Shown here in pieces: positions 8,085 to 17,475 of a DNA stretch of 64,000 bases (position 1 is its first letter; each line of letters begins with the position of its first letter). Position numbers and translations under genes: made by a program. The notes under the pieces were generated by a model. It was not told where the DNA came from and made no database searches. It saw only the letters and a list, made by a program, of their open reading frames with translations. Origin of the DNA: CAZDKK01 sp964506245 (lineage in GTDB: Bacteria > Eisenbacteria > RBG-16-71-46 > CAIMUX01 > WJJG01); NCBI GenBank assembly GCA_964506245.1, contig CAZDKK010000007.1, positions 56,027 to 120,026 on the forward strand, written 5' to 3'.

Positions 8085-9047
8085 GTGGAGAAGCATGCTT
8101 CGATCAGGCCCCAGCTCGTTGTGATGGCAGCCGGCATGGGCAGCCGCTACGGCGGCCTGAAGCAGATCGACCCGGTGGGGCCCAGCGGCGAGAATGTCCT
8201 GGACTACTCGGTGTTCGACGCGCTGCGTGCTGGCTTCGGCAAGGTCGTCTTCGTCGTTCGGCGCGACATCGAGGGGCTCTTCCGCGAGAAGGTGGGCCGC
8301 GCGATCGAGCGGCATGTCGATACAGCCTACGTGTGCCAGGAGCTCGACGCGCTGCCCTCGGGCTTTGCGCCGCCCCCGGGGCGCACCAAACCCTGGGGCA
8401 CGGCCCACGCGGCGCTCTGCGCGCGCCCCGCCGTCGGCGCGCCCTTCGCGGTCATCAATGCCGATGACTTCTACGGGGCCGAGGCGTTTCGCGCCGTGGG
8501 GGACCACTTGCGCGCCGCGGCCGCATCCGGGGAAAGAGGCACCTACTGCATGGTCGGCTACCGCCTCGATCGCACGCTCAGCGAGCACGGCCATGTCTCC
8601 CGGGGCGTCTGCACCGTCACGCGGGACGGGCAGCTGGGCGGCATCGTCGAGCGGACGCAGATCCAGCGCTTCGACGACGGCATCAAGTGCGCGGCCGGCG
8701 AAGACCGCTGGGAGCCGCTGGCGCCGGATGCGATCGTCTCGATGAACATCTGGGGTTTCACGCCGGAGTTCTTCGATCATCTCGCCGCGCACTTCCGCGC
8801 ATTCCTGGAACGCCATGGCCACGAGCTCAAGGCCGAGGCCTACCTGCCGGATGTGGTCAATGGGCTGATGCGAGCCAACCGGGCCCGGGTCAAGGTGCTG
8901 CGCACCGACGCCCGCTGGTTCGGGGTGACGTATCAGGAGGATCGCGCGGCGGCGCAAAGGGCTGTCCGGGAGCTGGTTGCCGCGGGGCACTATCCGGCCC
9001 GGCTGTGGGCTGATCCCAGCCGCGTCCCCCATGATGAAACTCATTAG
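8085..9047 (+). CDS. NTP_transferase-family nucleotidyltransferase
   Basis: A 320-residue sugar-nucleotide type nucleotidyltransferase. The N-terminal signature LVVMAAGMGSRYGGLKQID matches the G-x-G-x-R-x-x-P/K loop that binds the nucleotide. VINADDFYG carries the metal-binding aspartates, and the C-terminal part (YLPDVVNGLM, VTYQEDR) is family-typical. Members usually activate a sugar phosphate with UTP, CTP or GTP; the substrate is not evident. A GTG start with GAGGAAG about 10 bases upstream is used. No kinase or sugar pathway gene is adjacent. Nothing clear is seen in 7845-8084. Confidence 0.8.
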   Translation: MEKHASIRPQLVVMAAGMGSRYGGLKQIDPVGPSGENVLDYSVFDALRAGFGKVVFVVRRDIEGLFREKVGRAIERHVDTAYVCQELDALPSGFAPPPGRTKPWGTAHAALCARPAVGAPFAVINADDFYGAEAFRAVGDHLRAAAASGERGTYCMVGYRLDRTLSEHGHVSRGVCTVTRDGQLGGIVERTQIQRFDDGIKCAAGEDRWEPLAPDAIVSMNIWGFTPEFFDHLAAHFRAFLERHGHELKAEAYLPDVVNGLMRANRARVKVLRTDARWFGVTYQEDRAAAQRAVRELVAAGHYPARLWADPSRVPHDETH

Positions 9048-9088
9048 CCTGCAGAGGGTTGGGGCGCCTGCGCCCGGAGGCGGCATGC

Positions 9089-9217
9089 TATACTTTCTCA
9101 TGTCGCCGGCAGTCGCCGGCATTCTTCTCTCAGGCAACAGCGGGCGTCGTCCTTGGATCCTCACAAGACTGGACACGCTCATAGAGGAGAGGGCCGACTC
9201 GAAGGGTCGGCCCTCTC
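9089..9217 (+). ncRNA. Candidate small RNA or leader between -10 box and hairpin
   Basis: A good -10 hexamer (TATACT, 9089-9094) is followed by about 120 nt without a convincing reading frame and then by the strong hairpin at 9187-9217. The stretch includes the direct repeat GTCGCCGGC-a-GTCGCCGGC. No good -35 is seen. It may be an orphan small transcript, or just the 3' region of the preceding gene. Speculative. Confidence 0.2.
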
Positions 9218-9218
9218 C
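9186..9218 (+). terminator. Strong hairpin, probable terminator
   Basis: GGAGAGGGCCGAC (9186-9198), 7-nt loop, GTCGGCCCTCTCC (9206-9218) forms a perfect 13-bp stem followed by GTTTCTGT, a weak U-rich tail. It lies between the nucleotidyltransferase and CYTH genes. Confidence 0.6.
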
Positions 9219-9257
9219 GTTTCTGTCCGCGCGCACGGCCACCAGGGGGGGCTGCTG

Positions 9258-10037
9258 ATGGGCCGTGAGTGCGAGCTCAAGATCATCTTGACCGAGGAAG
9301 GTCTCACGCGCCTGCATCGGGCCCTCGGCCCCGCCGCGCGCCTCCTGCTCCAGCGCAATCACTACCTCGATGCCCCGGCGGGCGATCTGCGCCGCAGCCA
9401 GCACGGCCTGCGCTTGCGCCTCGAGGTCCCGCTCCCGCCGTCCTGGCTCGACCCACCGGAGGGTGCCGCGCAGCGCGTGCTGCTCTCGCTGCCCGCGTGG
9501 GCCGATGCCCCCGGCGTTCCGCTGCGCGTCTCCCGGCCAATCTCGGATCCCGAACGCTACGTCCTCAGCCTGAAGGGGCCCACGACGCGCCGGGGGGAGT
9601 GGTCCGACCGCCGCGATGACCAGGCGGAGTTGAGCCACCCGATCGCCGAGGCGATCCTTGCCCGCGGATCGGGCGTGGGCGATCTGCCCCTGCCCGCGCT
9701 CCACGAACTCGCCGCACGGCTGGGGTTCACGCGGGTCGAAGCGCTCGGCGCCTCGGACAACCTGCGCCGGGTCTACCCGGTCGATCTGGGCGGCGCGGCC
9801 GCGGATCCTGCCGCGCGGTCTCGCTCACCGTTTCGCCTCGAGGTGGACAGCACGCTCTACCCCGGCGGCGTCCTCGAGCACGAGGCGGAGCTCGAGCTGC
9901 CCCAGGGGCCCGCGGCCCCGGACGCGGGCGCGGTGCGCGCGGCCCTGCAGGCGCTCTTCGCCCGGGCCGGCGTGCCGTGGACGCCGGGCGAGCGGGGCAA
10001 GTACGCGCGATTCCTCGAGCGCTCCCGCTTGGTGTGA
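9258..10037 (+). CDS. CYTH-domain protein (triphosphate tunnel metalloenzyme superfamily)
   Basis: A 259-residue protein. The N-terminal ExExK motif (ECELKI, residues 4-9) is the CYTH hallmark, binding triphosphate and Mg2+. Alternating charged beta strands follow (RLRLEV, YVLSLKGPTTR, FRLEVDSTLYPGGVLEHEAELELP) and end in KYARFLERS. Family members are thiamine triphosphatases, inorganic triphosphatases or class IV adenylate cyclases; which applies here is not evident. AGGGGGG precedes the ATG. Long insertions between the strands make it larger than minimal CYTH proteins. A GC hairpin lies directly downstream. Confidence 0.75.
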   Translation: MGRECELKIILTEEGLTRLHRALGPAARLLLQRNHYLDAPAGDLRRSQHGLRLRLEVPLPPSWLDPPEGAAQRVLLSLPAWADAPGVPLRVSRPISDPERYVLSLKGPTTRRGEWSDRRDDQAELSHPIAEAILARGSGVGDLPLPALHELAARLGFTRVEALGASDNLRRVYPVDLGGAAADPAARSRSPFRLEVDSTLYPGGVLEHEAELELPQGPAAPDAGAVRAALQALFARAGVPWTPGERGKYARFLERSRLV

Positions 10038-10060
10038 GCGCACGGCGGCCACGGCCTGCC

Positions 10061-10081
10061 GGGCGCGCGCACGTCGCGCCC
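10061..10081 (+). terminator. GC hairpin downstream of the CYTH gene
   Basis: GGGCGCG (10061-10067), 7-nt loop, CGCGCCC (10075-10081) lies 24 bp past the stop codon. No U-tract follows, so termination is only suggested. Confidence 0.35.
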
Positions 10082-10101
10082 ACCCACGGACGCCGCCCAC
10101 C

Positions 10102-10131
10102 TTGACTGCCGGGCGCGCCCCCGCCTAGTGT
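10102..10131 (+). promoter_or_regulatory. Candidate promoter of the ABC-exporter operon
   Basis: TTGACT (10102-10107), 18-bp spacer, TAGTGT (10126-10131), 50 bp before the ATG of the ATPase gene. The -35 is good and the -10 moderate. Confidence 0.4.
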
Positions 10132-10181
10132 CGGGCCGTTCCTTCACCATCGCCGCGGGCCCGGACAAGGGATCGGAGCGC

Positions 10182-11156
10182 ATGACGGCCATACGCCTCG
10201 AGCGGGTGCGCAAGGTCTTCGGATCCCACATTGCGGTCGATGACCTCTCGCTCGCCGTCCCCTCCGGCTCGCTCTACGGCTTCATCGGCCCCAACGGCGC
10301 GGGCAAGACGACCACGCTGCGCATGATCGTCGACATCATCCGCCCCGACTCCGGCTCGATCGAGGTGCTGGGCCTGCGCGACCCGGCCGCCATCCGCAGC
10401 CGGCTCGGGTACCTGCCCGAAGAGCGCGGGATGTACAAGAAGATGCGCTGCGCCGAGTTCGTGGCCTACGTCGGCATGCTCAAGGGTCTGCGCCCCTCGG
10501 ACGCCCGCGCGCGCGCCGACCGGACCATCGACCGCTTCGGTCTCGGAGAATGGCGCGGCGCGACGGTGGACGCCCTCTCGAAGGGCATGCAGCAGAAGAT
10601 CCAGTTCGTCGCGACCATCGTCCACGAACCCGATCTGCTCATCCTCGATGAGCCCTTCTCGGGCCTGGACCCGGTCAACCTGGAAGCGATCAAGAACGAG
10701 ATGCTCGCCTACCGGCGCGCGGGCCGCACGGTCCTCTTCTCGACCCACATGATGGAGCACGCCGAACGGCTCTGCGATGCCCTGCTCATGATCCACCAGG
10801 GGCGCGCGGTGCTCGACGGCCCCCTCGAGCAGATCAAGTCCGGAGGGTCCCGGCAGGCGGTCCGCCTGAGCTGCTACGGCGACGCGGGCTTCGTGGCGGC
10901 GCTGCCCTGCGTGGCCCGGGTGCGCGAGTACGGTCAGGAGCTGGAGGTCTTCCTGCACGAGGAGGTCGATCCCCAGCAACTCCTGCAGGAGCTCGTGGGC
11001 CGCGTCAAGATCACCCGCTTCGACATCCGTGAGCCGTCGCTCAACGACATCTTCCTCGAGACGGTCGGCGCCGGCCGGACCGATCGCATCACTGACGATG
11101 GCTCGCTCGTCCGCGAAGCCCCACCCGCGGCGCCCGCGGCGGGAGGCACGCGATGA
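10182..11156 (+). CDS. ABC-2 type exporter ATP-binding protein (NatA-like)
   Basis: A 324-residue ABC ATPase. Walker A GPNGAGKT is near residue 40, the signature LSKGMQQK near 143, Walker B LLILDEPFSGLDP near 163 and the H-loop STHMM near 196. A C-terminal extension of about 90 residues (to EPSLNDIFLETVG) is typical of NatA/YhaQ-like subunits that pair with ABC-2 permeases. GGAG precedes the chosen ATG; an upstream GTG at 10128 is less likely. The stop overlaps the permease start (ATGA). Substrate unknown; Na+ or drug export is the usual guess for the family. Confidence 0.9.
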   Translation: MTAIRLERVRKVFGSHIAVDDLSLAVPSGSLYGFIGPNGAGKTTTLRMIVDIIRPDSGSIEVLGLRDPAAIRSRLGYLPEERGMYKKMRCAEFVAYVGMLKGLRPSDARARADRTIDRFGLGEWRGATVDALSKGMQQKIQFVATIVHEPDLLILDEPFSGLDPVNLEAIKNEMLAYRRAGRTVLFSTHMMEHAERLCDALLMIHQGRAVLDGPLEQIKSGGSRQAVRLSCYGDAGFVAALPCVARVREYGQELEVFLHEEVDPQQLLQELVGRVKITRFDIREPSLNDIFLETVGAGRTDRITDDGSLVREAPPAAPAAGGTR

Positions 11157-12457
11157 CGCAGCGGATCTACCGCGTGGCCGAGCGCGAATACCTGGCCTAC
11201 GTGCGCACGCGGACCTTTCTCATCTCCGCGCTCGCGCTGCCGATCTCGCTCCTGCTGGCCGTGGCCATCCCCATGCTGATGGAGTCGGTGCCCAAGCCGC
11301 CGCGGACCTTCACGCTCGTCGACGACACCGGTCGCTACGAGGCCGCCGTGGTCGCTCGCCTCCAGGAGGAGGCTGCCGCGGGGCATCTGGCCATCGACAC
11401 CCGCGACTACCGCTACGTCGCGCCCCGCGAGCTGAACGTGCCCGACAATCCGGCCACGCGCGTCTGGCTGCTGGACACCGCGGTGCGTACCGGCGACCTC
11501 TTCGCCTTCTTCCGCATCTCGGCCAGCCCCGATGCCCCTTGCCAGGTCGAGTATCACACGGCGGACCCTTCCGCCTCGGGCCTGGCCGACCTCGTCCGGC
11601 GCGTCGTCAACGGCGTGGCGGTCCGCGAGGACCTGCTGCCCCTCGTCCGCGACGAAGCCCTGCTGGCGCGCTTCCTGAACGGCGTGCCGCTCAAGACCCA
11701 CGCGGTCACCGAGCGGGGCGGCGAGGAGGCCACCGCCGTCCACGTCGCCCGCGCCTATGCGCCGATGGCCTTCGTCTACCTGCTGTGGCTCTCGGTGATC
11801 ATGATGGCCGGCCATCTGATGACGAGCACGATCGAGGAGAAGACGAGCCGCATCATCGAGGTGCTGCTCTCCTCGGTCTCGCCCTTCGAGTTCATGTTCG
11901 GCAAGCTCCTCGGCCTCGCCGCCGCCGGCCTGACGATGCTCGGCGTCTGGTTCCTGGCCGGGTTCGCGGCCTTTGGCGCGGTGCAGGATCCCATGGTGCG
12001 GCAGATCGGTCTCGGCATCGCCGCCGGCTTCGGGGGGACCACGGTCTTCTGGTTCGCGGGGTTCTTCCTGCTCGGGTTCCTCTTCTTCGCCTCCCTCTTC
12101 GTGGGCCTCGGGTCGGTGTGCAACACGATCCGCGAGACCCAAAACCTCACCCAGCCGATCATGTTCGTGCTCGTGATCCCGCTGATCCTGATGCCCTTCG
12201 TCACCAACAACCCAGACCACATCGTGGTCGTGCTGGCCTCCTTCTTCCCACCCTTCACGCCCTTCGTGATCATGAATCGCATCCCGGCCAGCCCCCCGGC
12301 GCCGCTGTGGCAGGTTCTGCTGGCAGCCCTGATCATGGTGGTGTCGACCTGGTTGATGATCCGCGCCGCGACGCGGATCTTCCGCATCGGTGTCCTGATG
12401 TACGGCAAGGCGCCGACGCTGCCCGAGATCCTGCGCTGGGCGCGTCGGAGTGGATAG
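11153..12457 (+). CDS. ABC-2 type transporter permease (NatB-like)
   Basis: A 434-residue permease. One N-terminal helix (FLISALALPISLLLAVAIPML) precedes a large extracytoplasmic domain (about 45-200), followed by five or six C-terminal helices. MTSTIEEKTSRIIEVLLSS is the signature of the ABC-2/NatB family. It is coupled by a 4-bp overlap to its ATPase and followed after 24 bp by peptidase T. The pair forms a complete exporter. Confidence 0.9.
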   Translation: MTQRIYRVAEREYLAYVRTRTFLISALALPISLLLAVAIPMLMESVPKPPRTFTLVDDTGRYEAAVVARLQEEAAAGHLAIDTRDYRYVAPRELNVPDNPATRVWLLDTAVRTGDLFAFFRISASPDAPCQVEYHTADPSASGLADLVRRVVNGVAVREDLLPLVRDEALLARFLNGVPLKTHAVTERGGEEATAVHVARAYAPMAFVYLLWLSVIMMAGHLMTSTIEEKTSRIIEVLLSSVSPFEFMFGKLLGLAAAGLTMLGVWFLAGFAAFGAVQDPMVRQIGLGIAAGFGGTTVFWFAGFFLLGFLFFASLFVGLGSVCNTIRETQNLTQPIMFVLVIPLILMPFVTNNPDHIVVVLASFFPPFTPFVIMNRIPASPPAPLWQVLLAALIMVVSTWLMIRAATRIFRIGVLMYGKAPTLPEILRWARRSG

Positions 12458-12481
12458 GATCGAGCCAGGGAGGATCCAGAC

Positions 12482-13780
12482 ATGGCGCGCGGACCAGAAA
12501 CCCACGGCAGTCCTCTGACGGAGCGCTTGTGCGAGCGATTCCTGCGCTACGTCAAGGTGCACACGACCTCGGAGGAGGAGTCCCCCACCACACCCAGCAC
12601 CGAGCGGCAGCTCGACCTCGGCCGGATGCTGGCGGATGAGCTGCGGGCCATGGGCCTGAGGACCCGCCTCGACGAGCACGGCTACGTCTACGCCACGCTG
12701 CCGGAGAATCTGCCGGCCGGCCACGCGGCTCGGGGCAAGGTCCCGGCCATCGGCTTCATCGCCCACATGGACACGAGCCCGGATGCGCCCGGCCTGGATG
12801 TCAAACCCCAGGTGATCCGCGGCTATCGCGGCGGTGACCTCGTGCTCCCCGGCGACCCGGAACAGGTCATCCGCGCGGCGGAGACCCCCGAGCTGGCGAG
12901 CCAGATCGGCCACGACCTCGTCACCTCGGACGGCACCACCCTGCTCGGCGCCGACGACAAGGCCGGCATCGCCGAGATCATGGAGGCTGTGGAGCGCATG
13001 GTTGCGGATCCCACGATCCTCCACGGGACCGTGCAAATCGCGTTCACCCCGGACGAGGAGATCGGGCGGGGGGCCGACAAGTTCGACGTCCCGGGGTTCG
13101 GCGCCCGCATCGCCTACACGCTCGACGGCGACGTGCTCGGGAAGATCGAGGACGAGACCTTCAACGCCCACGCCGCCGTCTTCACGCTCAAGGGCTACAA
13201 CGTCCATCCCGGCACGGCCAAGGACAAGATGATCAACACGCTCTACGCGGCCGCGGAGATCATCCGCCGCCTGCCCGCGGAGATGCGCCCCGAGACGACC
13301 GCGGGCCGCGAGGGGTACATCCACCCGCACCGCATCGATGGGACGGTCGATGCCTGTTCCCTCAGACTCCTCATCCGGGACCACGACCTCGCCAAGTCCC
13401 AGGAGAAGATCCAGCTCCTCGAGCGGATTGCCGCGGAGGTTCGCGCCCTGCTGCCCGGGGTGGGCATCGAGCTGACGGTCAAGGAGTCCTACCTCAACAT
13501 GAAGCCGAAGCTCGACGAGGACCCGCGCATCGTCAGGATCGCCATGGACGCGTGCCGCGCGGCCGGCGTGACCCCGTTCCTCGACGTGATCCGCGGCGGC
13601 ACCGACGGGGCGCGCCTCTGCTACATGGGCATCTTGACCCCCAACGTCTTCACGGGGGGCAGCAATTACCACAGCGTGCGCGAGTGGGCCTCGCTGTACG
13701 ACATGGAGAAGGCGACCCAGGTGGTGACCAAGATCGCCGAGCTGTGGGTGGCAGAGGCCGCGCGACCCGCGCGGACGTAA
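12482..13780 (+). CDS. pepT: Peptidase T (tripeptide aminopeptidase), M20 family
   Basis: A 432-residue cytosolic metallopeptidase that removes the N-terminal residue of tripeptides. Metal-site motifs are present: HMDTSPD (about residue 98), GADDKAG (about 157), TPDEEIGRG (about 191), YTLDGD, and GGSNYHS near the C-terminus. The dimerisation domain includes NVHPGTAKDKMIN. Length matches the family. It lies 24 bp behind the ABC permease in the same direction and may share its transcript, though there is no obvious functional link. A large hairpin follows the stop. Confidence 0.93.
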   Translation: MARGPETHGSPLTERLCERFLRYVKVHTTSEEESPTTPSTERQLDLGRMLADELRAMGLRTRLDEHGYVYATLPENLPAGHAARGKVPAIGFIAHMDTSPDAPGLDVKPQVIRGYRGGDLVLPGDPEQVIRAAETPELASQIGHDLVTSDGTTLLGADDKAGIAEIMEAVERMVADPTILHGTVQIAFTPDEEIGRGADKFDVPGFGARIAYTLDGDVLGKIEDETFNAHAAVFTLKGYNVHPGTAKDKMINTLYAAAEIIRRLPAEMRPETTAGREGYIHPHRIDGTVDACSLRLLIRDHDLAKSQEKIQLLERIAAEVRALLPGVGIELTVKESYLNMKPKLDEDPRIVRIAMDACRAAGVTPFLDVIRGGTDGARLCYMGILTPNVFTGGSNYHSVREWASLYDMEKATQVVTKIAELWVAEAARPART

Positions 13781-13818
13781 AGCCGCTTAATAGCTGACAG
13801 ACGCCTTTATCCCGGCCC

Positions 13819-13850
13819 GGCGCCGACCGGTTCCTTTCCCGGCCGGCGCC
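13819..13850 (+). terminator. Hairpin downstream of pepT
   Basis: GGCGCCGACCGG (13819-13830), 8-nt loop, CCGGCCGGCGCC (13839-13850) has 11 of 12 pairs. No U-run follows. It separates pepT from the large secreted gene. The rest of 13781-14011 holds no clear feature. Confidence 0.45.
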
Positions 13851-14011
13851 TCGACGGTCCGCAACTTAGCTCCTACGCTGTGCGTGTCGGAATACGCACC
13901 GCGGCGTCCGTCTTTCCTTTCCGCACGCCGGACACATTTACCCCCCCAGGCAGAGACCATGGTGTCGCGCACCACCACGTCGATCAAACGAGCACGATGA
14001 GGGGGTTAGCC

Positions 14012-17000
14012 ATGAGGAGAGTCATCGCTTTCATGCTGCTGGCGGCCTTGGCCGCCTCGATGGACAGCGCGCAGGCCGCTGGCCCGCCCGCGGATCACGC
14101 GCTGCTCCAGCGAGGCGCGGTGTCGGACGACCTGCCCGCGCCCGCCAATTCCCACGAGCGTCAGGACACGCTCTGGTTCGGCGGCGACAACGGATCCGGG
14201 CTCGCGGTCCTCGGGGAACGCTGGAACTTCCAGACGCCCGGATCGAACGGCTTCCAGGGGTGCATCTCCTGGGACGAGACCGCGGATCCGGGCGTCTACT
14301 TCGGGCGCGTGACGGCCTCGAGCTTCACGTCCCACGGGGACCCGTGCACGCCGATGATCGAGGGCACCCCGGGGATGCTCTGGTGCGGATTCCACGAGGA
14401 CGAGGCGATCGCGCGCGACTTCGTGGCCGGCATGGGGTACCGGAATTACCAATGTCAGAAGGCCCTGTCGCCCGAGTACAGCATCAATCCCGCAACCCAG
14501 GCGGTCGACCTGGCCTTCCAGTACTTCAACCACTCCGAACCGGCCTACGACTACACCTACGTCAATATCCTCTGCTACGACGTCATTCACGATCTCATCG
14601 AGACCTACGAGGTGGCGGCCATCGACAACATCGTCGGGGACGCCTCCGCGCCCGCCTTCTTCGACGAGGGCGTCGAGGCGCCGGCCGGGTCGCTGCCGAG
14701 CGGGACGACCCGCATCCAGATCGAGTTCCGCTTCGTGGCCGACCAGGGCTGGTCGGACGAGGACGGCCTGTGGGATTCGCCCTGCGGCCCGTTCGCGGCC
14801 GACGATGTCACGATCGCGGTGGGCGGTACGACCCACGACTACACCTTCGATGCCAGCGCCGAGGGCTGGCAGTTCGAGGCCTGCCCCGGCATCGGCGCCT
14901 ACATGCACATCGTCCACGATTACGAATACCAGGAGTGGCTCGACGACCTCGGCCTGACCTGCGACTGCACGCTCATCGGGGACGCGATCGGCTTCGTCAG
15001 CACCATGTGCGCGAGCGGCCCCGGTCTGGTCCCGGGAATCAAGGAGCAGTTCGAAACCGGGGTGGTCGCGCGCGGACCCTATCAGCCGCCCTACTTCAAC
15101 GCGGCCATCTCGCGCTACGACGCCTTCCTGAACCTGCCCCAGGCGACGGGCGCCCACTATCGCCCGGGGTATCGCATGTACCCATACACGAGCGAGGTCA
15201 ATCCCGCGGCGCACTGGTCCCCGCGCCAGGGGCAGAACCTCTGGTACTACGTGGGCTCACCCTTCTGCGCCCTCAACGGCGAGAACCTGTCCACGATGGC
15301 GGACGCCCCGCTGCCGGCCGAATGGGATTCCCTCAAGTACGTGATCGAGGTCTTCTCGAGCTGCGATGCTTTCCAGGTTCCGTCCACGGTCTGCATCGAG
15401 CCGGGCTGCACGGGCGGGTCGCCGGTCTTCGACAACTTCCGCGTCGGGCTGACCAATGCCGCCGACGCTCCGGCGATTTCCTGGATCGACGGCGGGCTGT
15501 TCCACGACGGCTTCGGCCAGAACTACCCCACCTATCTGGAACCGAGCGATCGGTGCAACTCGAACATCTCCTACGACCTGAGCCGGGAGGACACATCGAA
15601 GAACGATTGGCACGGCGACAGCACGGTGGTGAGCGGCCCGGTGGTCGGCACGAGCTCGTCCCGCTGGCTGTGCGACTTCTGCGTCAAGGTCGCCCGGCTG
15701 GGGGCCCGCCAGACGATGATCCCCGAGTACTACACCTGGAAGGCGCGGCTGCCGGGAGACCCCGAGGAAGGCTTCGTCTGCGTCCTGATGGATTCGCTCG
15801 AGACGAACAACCACACCCAGGTCTGGAGCAACCGGTTCGCCAGCTACTTCCACGAGGATGCGCCTGGTTTCCAGGGGCCCACCGACTTCAACGCCGTCAA
15901 CGAGATCCTTCCGGATCAGGTCTTCGTCCCGGGGACCCGCATCGAGTACTACGCGCGCTCCTATTGGTTCAACGGCGGCGCCCCGCCCCAGAGCTACTTC
16001 CCGCTCGGCCTGAATCCGCAGCGTGAGATGGAGTTCCTCCCCACGATGGAGCTTCGCCCGGGCGAGGAGTACACCGTCCAGTGGCCCTCCGTGCTCTACG
16101 TCGATGCCTACAACTTCGGCGGCGAGCAGTTCATGATCCCCGCCCTGGAACAACTCGGCATCCCGTATGACAAGTTCGACTACCTGGACACCAGCACCAA
16201 CTACAACTGCTCGTTCAGGCGGGATCTCGGCGGCAGCACGTACAACCCGGGCGGCTACGGCAACAACGGCTGCACGCCCGAGCAGCTCCTTGGCTATCGA
16301 CTGGTCATCCTGAGCATCGGCAACCTCCCTCCCGGGGGCACCGAGCGTGAAGACTACACGATGTACGACCAGTGGCTGGCCTCGACCGCCTGCGGCCTGG
16401 CGGGCATCCGGCGTGGCTTCATCTTCGACGGCGACGAGATGGGGGGCATGCTCGCGGATGAGGTGCACGGGATGGCGATCAACTTCGCCCACAACGTGCT
16501 CGGCGTGACCCTGGTGGCCGATGCGTACCGGGATCACAACGAGGACCCGGCCTTCTGCGTCTATCTCGAGCCGGTCGACAACCCGCAGTTCTCGCCGGCC
16601 GAGCCGGGGATCGGCCTCTTCGGCAACGGCTGCCCGCAGGAGTACAACTACAACGTCCTGGACGTGCAGCCCGGCGTGTCGAATGTGACCGGCAACCTCG
16701 ACTTCTGGAGCTACGAACAGACTGGCAACCAGGAGTATGTCGAATTCGCCCAGATCGTCCGCCGCAACGAGCAGGCCGGGATCGCCAACTGGCGCACGGT
16801 CGTCAACGGCTTCAGCTTCCACCACCTGTCGCAGCGCGGCTGCCAGGGCGAGCCGTGCGGCCAGGACTCGGTCTGCCGCGTGGGCGGCACGTCGAGCCTC
16901 TTCGGCCCGATGCTGGAGTGGATGGGCAGCGGCGGGACCCCGTTCACCAAGTGGATCTACCCCTGCTTCAGCACCGGCGTGGATCCCGATGAGACCCACG

Positions 17001-17290
17001 TCACGGGTCCCGTGAACTACCTGTACGCGAGCCGGCCGAACCCCTTCAACGCGCGCGCGGCCATCCGCTTCTCACTGGCGAGCGCGGGCGAAGTGGAGCT
17101 GGACGTGTACGACGTCTCCGGACGCCTGGTGAAGACGCTGATGCACGCGACCGCGCCGGCCGGCGAGAGTTCGGTGGTGTGGGACGGCACGGACAACCAG
17201 GGCAACCGGGTTGGCGCCGGCATGTACTGGATGCAGTTGGCGACCCGGGACGGCTTCCGCTCCGGAAAGAGGTTGGTTGTCTTGCGGTAG
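14012..17290 (+). CDS. Large secreted protein with C-terminal FlgD-like domain
   Basis: A 1092-residue exported protein of unknown function. A signal peptide (about 1-23, ending AQAA) is followed by a long beta-rich, cysteine-containing body with many Gly, Asn, Tyr and Trp residues. The last 90 residues (RPNPFNARAAIRFSL, ELDVYDVSGRLVKTL, VVWDGTDNQGNRVGAGMYW) form a FlgD Ig-like/sorting-type domain that many FCB-related lineages place at the end of secreted proteins. The ATG at 14012 is preceded by AGGGGG; an upstream ATG at 13997 is possible. No catalytic motif is recognised. It is a single-gene unit bounded by hairpins. Confidence 0.8.
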   Translation: MRRVIAFMLLAALAASMDSAQAAGPPADHALLQRGAVSDDLPAPANSHERQDTLWFGGDNGSGLAVLGERWNFQTPGSNGFQGCISWDETADPGVYFGRVTASSFTSHGDPCTPMIEGTPGMLWCGFHEDEAIARDFVAGMGYRNYQCQKALSPEYSINPATQAVDLAFQYFNHSEPAYDYTYVNILCYDVIHDLIETYEVAAIDNIVGDASAPAFFDEGVEAPAGSLPSGTTRIQIEFRFVADQGWSDEDGLWDSPCGPFAADDVTIAVGGTTHDYTFDASAEGWQFEACPGIGAYMHIVHDYEYQEWLDDLGLTCDCTLIGDAIGFVSTMCASGPGLVPGIKEQFETGVVARGPYQPPYFNAAISRYDAFLNLPQATGAHYRPGYRMYPYTSEVNPAAHWSPRQGQNLWYYVGSPFCALNGENLSTMADAPLPAEWDSLKYVIEVFSSCDAFQVPSTVCIEPGCTGGSPVFDNFRVGLTNAADAPAISWIDGGLFHDGFGQNYPTYLEPSDRCNSNISYDLSREDTSKNDWHGDSTVVSGPVVGTSSSRWLCDFCVKVARLGARQTMIPEYYTWKARLPGDPEEGFVCVLMDSLETNNHTQVWSNRFASYFHEDAPGFQGPTDFNAVNEILPDQVFVPGTRIEYYARSYWFNGGAPPQSYFPLGLNPQREMEFLPTMELRPGEEYTVQWPSVLYVDAYNFGGEQFMIPALEQLGIPYDKFDYLDTSTNYNCSFRRDLGGSTYNPGGYGNNGCTPEQLLGYRLVILSIGNLPPGGTEREDYTMYDQWLASTACGLAGIRRGFIFDGDEMGGMLADEVHGMAINFAHNVLGVTLVADAYRDHNEDPAFCVYLEPVDNPQFSPAEPGIGLFGNGCPQEYNYNVLDVQPGVSNVTGNLDFWSYEQTGNQEYVEFAQIVRRNEQAGIANWRTVVNGFSFHHLSQRGCQGEPCGQDSVCRVGGTSSLFGPMLEWMGSGGTPFTKWIYPCFSTGVDPDETHVTGPVNYLYASRPNPFNARAAIRFSLASAGEVELDVYDVSGRLVKTLMHATAPAGESSVVWDGTDNQGNRVGAGMYWMQLATRDGFRSGKRLVVLR

Positions 17291-17388
17291 GGTTGTGCGG
17301 ACGTCTGATCGGGGGCGCGCGAGTGTGATTCGGGACAGGGTACTGCCCCGGTGAGGCGCAGCGCGCCGAGGTTGGACGGGCCAGGTCA

Positions 17389-17420
17389 GGGGGTCCGGAG
17401 ACCTGCCACTCCGGACCCCC
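17389..17420. terminator. Hairpin between convergent genes, possible bidirectional terminator
   Basis: GGGGGTCCGGAG (17389-17400), 8-nt loop, CTCCGGACCCCC (17409-17420) is a perfect 12-bp stem between the secreted-protein gene and the response regulator. There is no U-tract on either side. Confidence 0.45.
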
Positions 17421-17475
17421 GACCGCAACCCACCGGACCCGGCTGGCGCAGCCCAGCGTGGCCACGGCGCCCCTT

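Noticed and set aside
10934..13672. Long minus-strand open frame opposite the ABC permease and pepT
   Set aside because: Its product is low-complexity (His/Arg/Glu/Asp-rich) and covers strong plus-strand genes with intact motifs. It is a product of high GC content.
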